Below, piece by piece: positions 15,657 through 16,808 of a DNA stretch of 16,808 nucleotides (the first letter of the stretch is position 1; the number at the start of each line of letters is the position of its first letter). Below the pieces are notes generated by a model that was not told where the DNA came from, made no database searches, and saw only the letters and a list, made by a program, of their open reading frames with translations. A program made the position numbers and the translations under genes. Source of the DNA: Patescibacteria group bacterium (GTDB lineage Bacteria; Patescibacteriota; Gracilibacteria; UBA1369; LOWO2-01-FULL-3); assembly GCA_018818755.1 (NCBI GenBank), contig JAHIRL010000078.1, positions 1 to 16,808 of the forward strand. Direction: 5' to 3'.

Positions 15657-16154
15657 CTATTGAGCAGGGACAGAGACAACCAAAATTTGCTCTCGACTAC
15701 GACTACCCTTTTTGGGAACGACCCCCCAAAGGTAATGGTAGTCCTGGACTAGTCCGCCCCCACCACTTGAGGCCACGGTCACTACTACATCCGCCCTCTC
15801 TCTGAATATCGGGGTTCTCCCCCCAATCTCAAAATCAGAGACCGAATCCCCCAGAACCTCAATCGTCTCACCTTCTTCCAGGTTCCCCTGAAAGAGCCTC
15901 CCCACGCCCACTACAATGCCCGACGGTTGTCGGACAAATAGGACTTGCTGCGAGGCCGAGATAACGACCTCACGAGAAATGTTTCGATCCACTTCTCTAC
16001 ATAAGGGAGACCAAAACATTATGAAAAGGAGCAATACCACCGTCCATCCTCGTATCCATGGACCATAAGGCCGTGGAACAAGCCAAGCCGTCATGGTCCA
16101 ACCAAGGGCAAGACCCCCTATAACCACAGTCACAAACCAAAAAAAAGTACCCAT
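15657..16154 (-). CDS. Cassette gene: two-TM protein with a soluble beta-rich tail, unknown
   Basis: I do not recognise this 165-residue protein. It has two N-terminal TM helices (about residues 3-25 and 33-51, both Trp-rich) joined by a short loop, VPRPYGPWIRG. Then comes a soluble domain of about 110 residues rich in Val, Gly and charged residues, with probable beta strands (REVVISASQQVLFVRQ, GIVVGVGRLF, ADVVVTVASS) and a flexible Gly-Gly-Gly-Gly. The layout resembles NfeD-like or other membrane-anchored small-barrel proteins, but no signature confirms it. Unlike its neighbours it has a canonical Shine-Dalgarno, AAAGGAG (16168 to 16162), seven bases before the ATG. This and its higher GC suggest a different origin. 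Confidence 0.72.
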   Translation of the reverse strand: MGTFFWFVTVVIGGLALGWTMTAWLVPRPYGPWIRGWTVVLLLFIMFWSPLCREVDRNISREVVISASQQVLFVRQPSGIVVGVGRLFQGNLEEGETIEVLGDSVSDFEIGGRTPIFRERADVVVTVASSGGGGLVQDYHYLWGVVPKKGSRSREQILVVSVPAQ

Positions 16155-16161
16155 TTCATTT

Positions 16162-16168
16162 CTCCTTT
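16162..16168 (-). promoter_or_regulatory. Canonical Shine-Dalgarno of the cassette gene
   Basis: On the - strand AAAGGAG lies seven bases before the ATG at 16154. No other gene start in the window has a comparable site, so it both fixes this start and sets the gene apart. Confidence 0.8.
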
Positions 16169-16169
16169 C

Positions 16170-16194
16170 ATACCACCCACCTAGTGGTTGGTAT
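16170..16194 (-). promoter_or_regulatory. Leader hairpin just before the Shine-Dalgarno
   Basis: The arms ATACCACCCAC and GTGGTTGGTAT (+ strand) pair at 10 of 11 positions around a CTA loop. The hairpin ends one base before the Shine-Dalgarno of the cassette gene and abuts the right terminal repeat. It could influence ribosome access, insulate the gene from read-through structure, or be a protein site. Confidence 0.55.
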
Positions 16195-16210
16195 AACTAG
16201 TACGAATTGT
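16195..16210 (-). repeat. Right 16-bp terminal inverted repeat
   Basis: AACTAGTACGAATTGT is the exact reverse complement of 15582-15597. It separates the leader hairpin of the cassette gene from the ftsK-side flank. Confidence 0.9.
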
Positions 16211-16345
16211 CAAAGCAACATGCTCTCAAGCCTGTAATCTTAAAAAGATTCAAACCCAAGAAGCCTCAAATTATACACGACACTAGAAATTTGTCAACAA
16301 CTAAAATGGCTAACACTCCACCAAAATTATTGAAAAAACCCAATT
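16211..16345. other. ftsK downstream spacer
   Basis: This 135-bp non-coding stretch separates the ftsK stop from the cassette. It holds the - strand promoter at 16270-16297 and a six-pair hairpin AATCTT-AAA-AAGATT (16236-16250). I see no U-tract terminator for ftsK. Confidence 0.5.
16270..16297 (-). promoter_or_regulatory. Near-consensus promoter pointing into the cassette
   Basis: On the - strand a perfect TTGACA (16297 to 16292) and a perfect TATAAT (16275 to 16270) are separated by 16 bp. The start would be near 16263, outside the right repeat, giving a leader of about 110 bases that crosses the repeat and the leader hairpin before the cassette gene. Both hexamers match the sigma-70 consensus, the best in the window. 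Confidence 0.7.
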
Positions 16346-16808
16346 CTAATCCACCAAAATCTTCCTCGGTTTTGCCCCATCCGCCGGACCCACAACACCG
16401 TTTTCTTCCATCAAATCAACAAGCCGAGCGGCTCGCGCATATCCCACTTTCAAACGCCTTTGTAATAATGACGCAGAAGCCTTTCTAGTTTCCCGCACAA
16501 GCTCCAAAGCCGCCTCATACAGGGCATCCTCAGCATTTCCCGCAGCAGCGGAAATCTTGCTGTCCGGCACTCCATTCAAACTTTTCGAAGCAGTTTCCGG
16601 TGCAGTAATACTCTCATCATATTCCGGCTCAATAGTAAGCTTCACCCTATTGGTTACTCTCTCAATCTCCTCAGTTGTCACCATCACGCCCTGAATCCTC
16701 ACAGGCTTATTCATTCCCGGCGGCAAGTACAACATATCACCTCTACCCAACAAATCCTCAGCACCACCACCATCAATAATCGTCCGTGAATCAATCTGAC
16801 TACTAACC
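16346..16808 (-). CDS. ftsK: DNA translocase FtsK, C-terminal part (cut by window edge)
   Basis: FtsK pumps chromosome ends through the division septum and activates XerCD recombination. Only the last 154 codons are in the window; the gene runs off the right edge. The visible frame begins QIDSRTIIDGGGAEDLLGRGDMLYLPPG, the end of the RecA-like motor domain, followed by IQGVMVTTEEIERVTNRVK. After a linker of about 30 residues comes the gamma winged-helix domain (VRETRKASASLLQRRLKVG, ARAARLVDLMEENGVVGP), which in other bacteria reads the KOPS polarity sequences. The stop is TAG at 16346. A start near 16753 would be only an internal TTG and should not be used. Confidence 0.95.
   Translation of the reverse strand, partial: VSSQIDSRTIIDGGGAEDLLGRGDMLYLPPGMNKPVRIQGVMVTTEEIERVTNRVKLTIEPEYDESITAPETASKSLNGVPDSKISAAAGNAEDALYEAALELVRETRKASASLLQRRLKVGYARAARLVDLMEENGVVGPADGAKPRKILVD

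Larger units (their letters stand above)
15582..16210. mobile_element. 629-bp single-gene cassette with 16-bp inverted repeats
   Basis: The segment is bounded by perfect 16-bp inverted repeats. Read on the - strand it holds, in order: right repeat, 25-base hairpin, Shine-Dalgarno AAAGGAG, a 165-codon gene, a 22-base palindrome and the left repeat. My hand count over 15661-16140 gives about 53% GC, against roughly 35-50% in sampled neighbouring lines. There is no transposase inside and no obvious target-site duplication (GTTATA on the left, CAAAGC on the right). It could be a non-autonomous element mobilised in trans, an invertible segment, or an old insertion. The boundaries are certain as a repeat structure; mobility is inferred. 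Confidence 0.55.

Noticed and set aside
15582..16210. XerCD dif site near ftsK
   Set aside because: The repeats do not have the 11-6-11 arm layout or the typical TTATGTTAA-like arm, and they are two separate inverted copies rather than one site.
16207..16488. + strand frame opposite the end of ftsK
   Set aside because: Antisense to the conserved FtsK gamma domain; low-complexity Pro/Lys composition with no start context.
1..16808. Recoded TGA (Gracilibacteria/Absconditabacteria type code)
   Set aside because: tilS, ftsH and the Tat-signal gene end properly at TGA, and conserved proteins show no in-frame TGA.
1..16808. CRISPR array or tandem repeats
   Set aside because: No regularly spaced direct repeats were seen in any intergenic stretch.

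Overview
The window reads as chromosomal DNA of a small-genome bacterium. My best guess is the Candidate Phyla Radiation (Patescibacteria), possibly near Peregrinibacteria. The reasons are short intergenic gaps, many overlapping start and stop codons, almost no Shine-Dalgarno sequences before the genes, a short TilS, an RNHCP-domain protein, and a core of housekeeping genes. TGA is used as a true stop (tilS, ftsH and the Tat-signal gene), so this is not the TGA-to-Gly code of Gracilibacteria or Absconditabacteria. The phylum is an inference. The + strand is rich in A and C almost throughout, even across genes encoded on the - strand, so most genes here sit on the C-rich strand.

Layout. Bases 73-4490 form a tight + strand run: RNHCP zinc protein, tilS (tRNA-Ile lysidine), ftsH (membrane protease), an Hsp20 chaperone and galU (UDP-glucose). 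The next promoter, with its -35 inside galU, drives a TPR protein, a small membrane-anchored protein and a glutamate formimidoyltransferase. A - strand Tat-type lipoprotein gene converges on that gene. It is divergent from rnpB, the RNase P RNA, which I could fold in its main helices. A polyprenyl-phosphate sugar transferase and secA follow. Next come a PurS-PurL fusion and purQ, which together make FGAM synthase, and a small membrane protein.

The right end (15570-16808) is the accessory part. The last gene, on the - strand and cut by the window edge, is the C-terminal part of ftsK. Between it and the purine operon lies a 629-bp segment bounded by perfect 16-bp inverted repeats. It holds a single - strand gene for an unrecognised two-TM protein of 165 residues. 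This gene has the only canonical Shine-Dalgarno in the window and a higher GC content. It is flanked by a strong hairpin on each side, and a near-consensus promoter just outside the repeat points into it. I regard this as the best candidate for something undescribed: a small mobile or invertible single-gene cassette.

Functional links are of ordinary kinds: RNA maturation (tilS, rnpB), protein quality control (ftsH, hsp20), envelope and secretion (galU, sugar transferase, secA), and purine and one-carbon metabolism (ftcD-like, purL, purQ).
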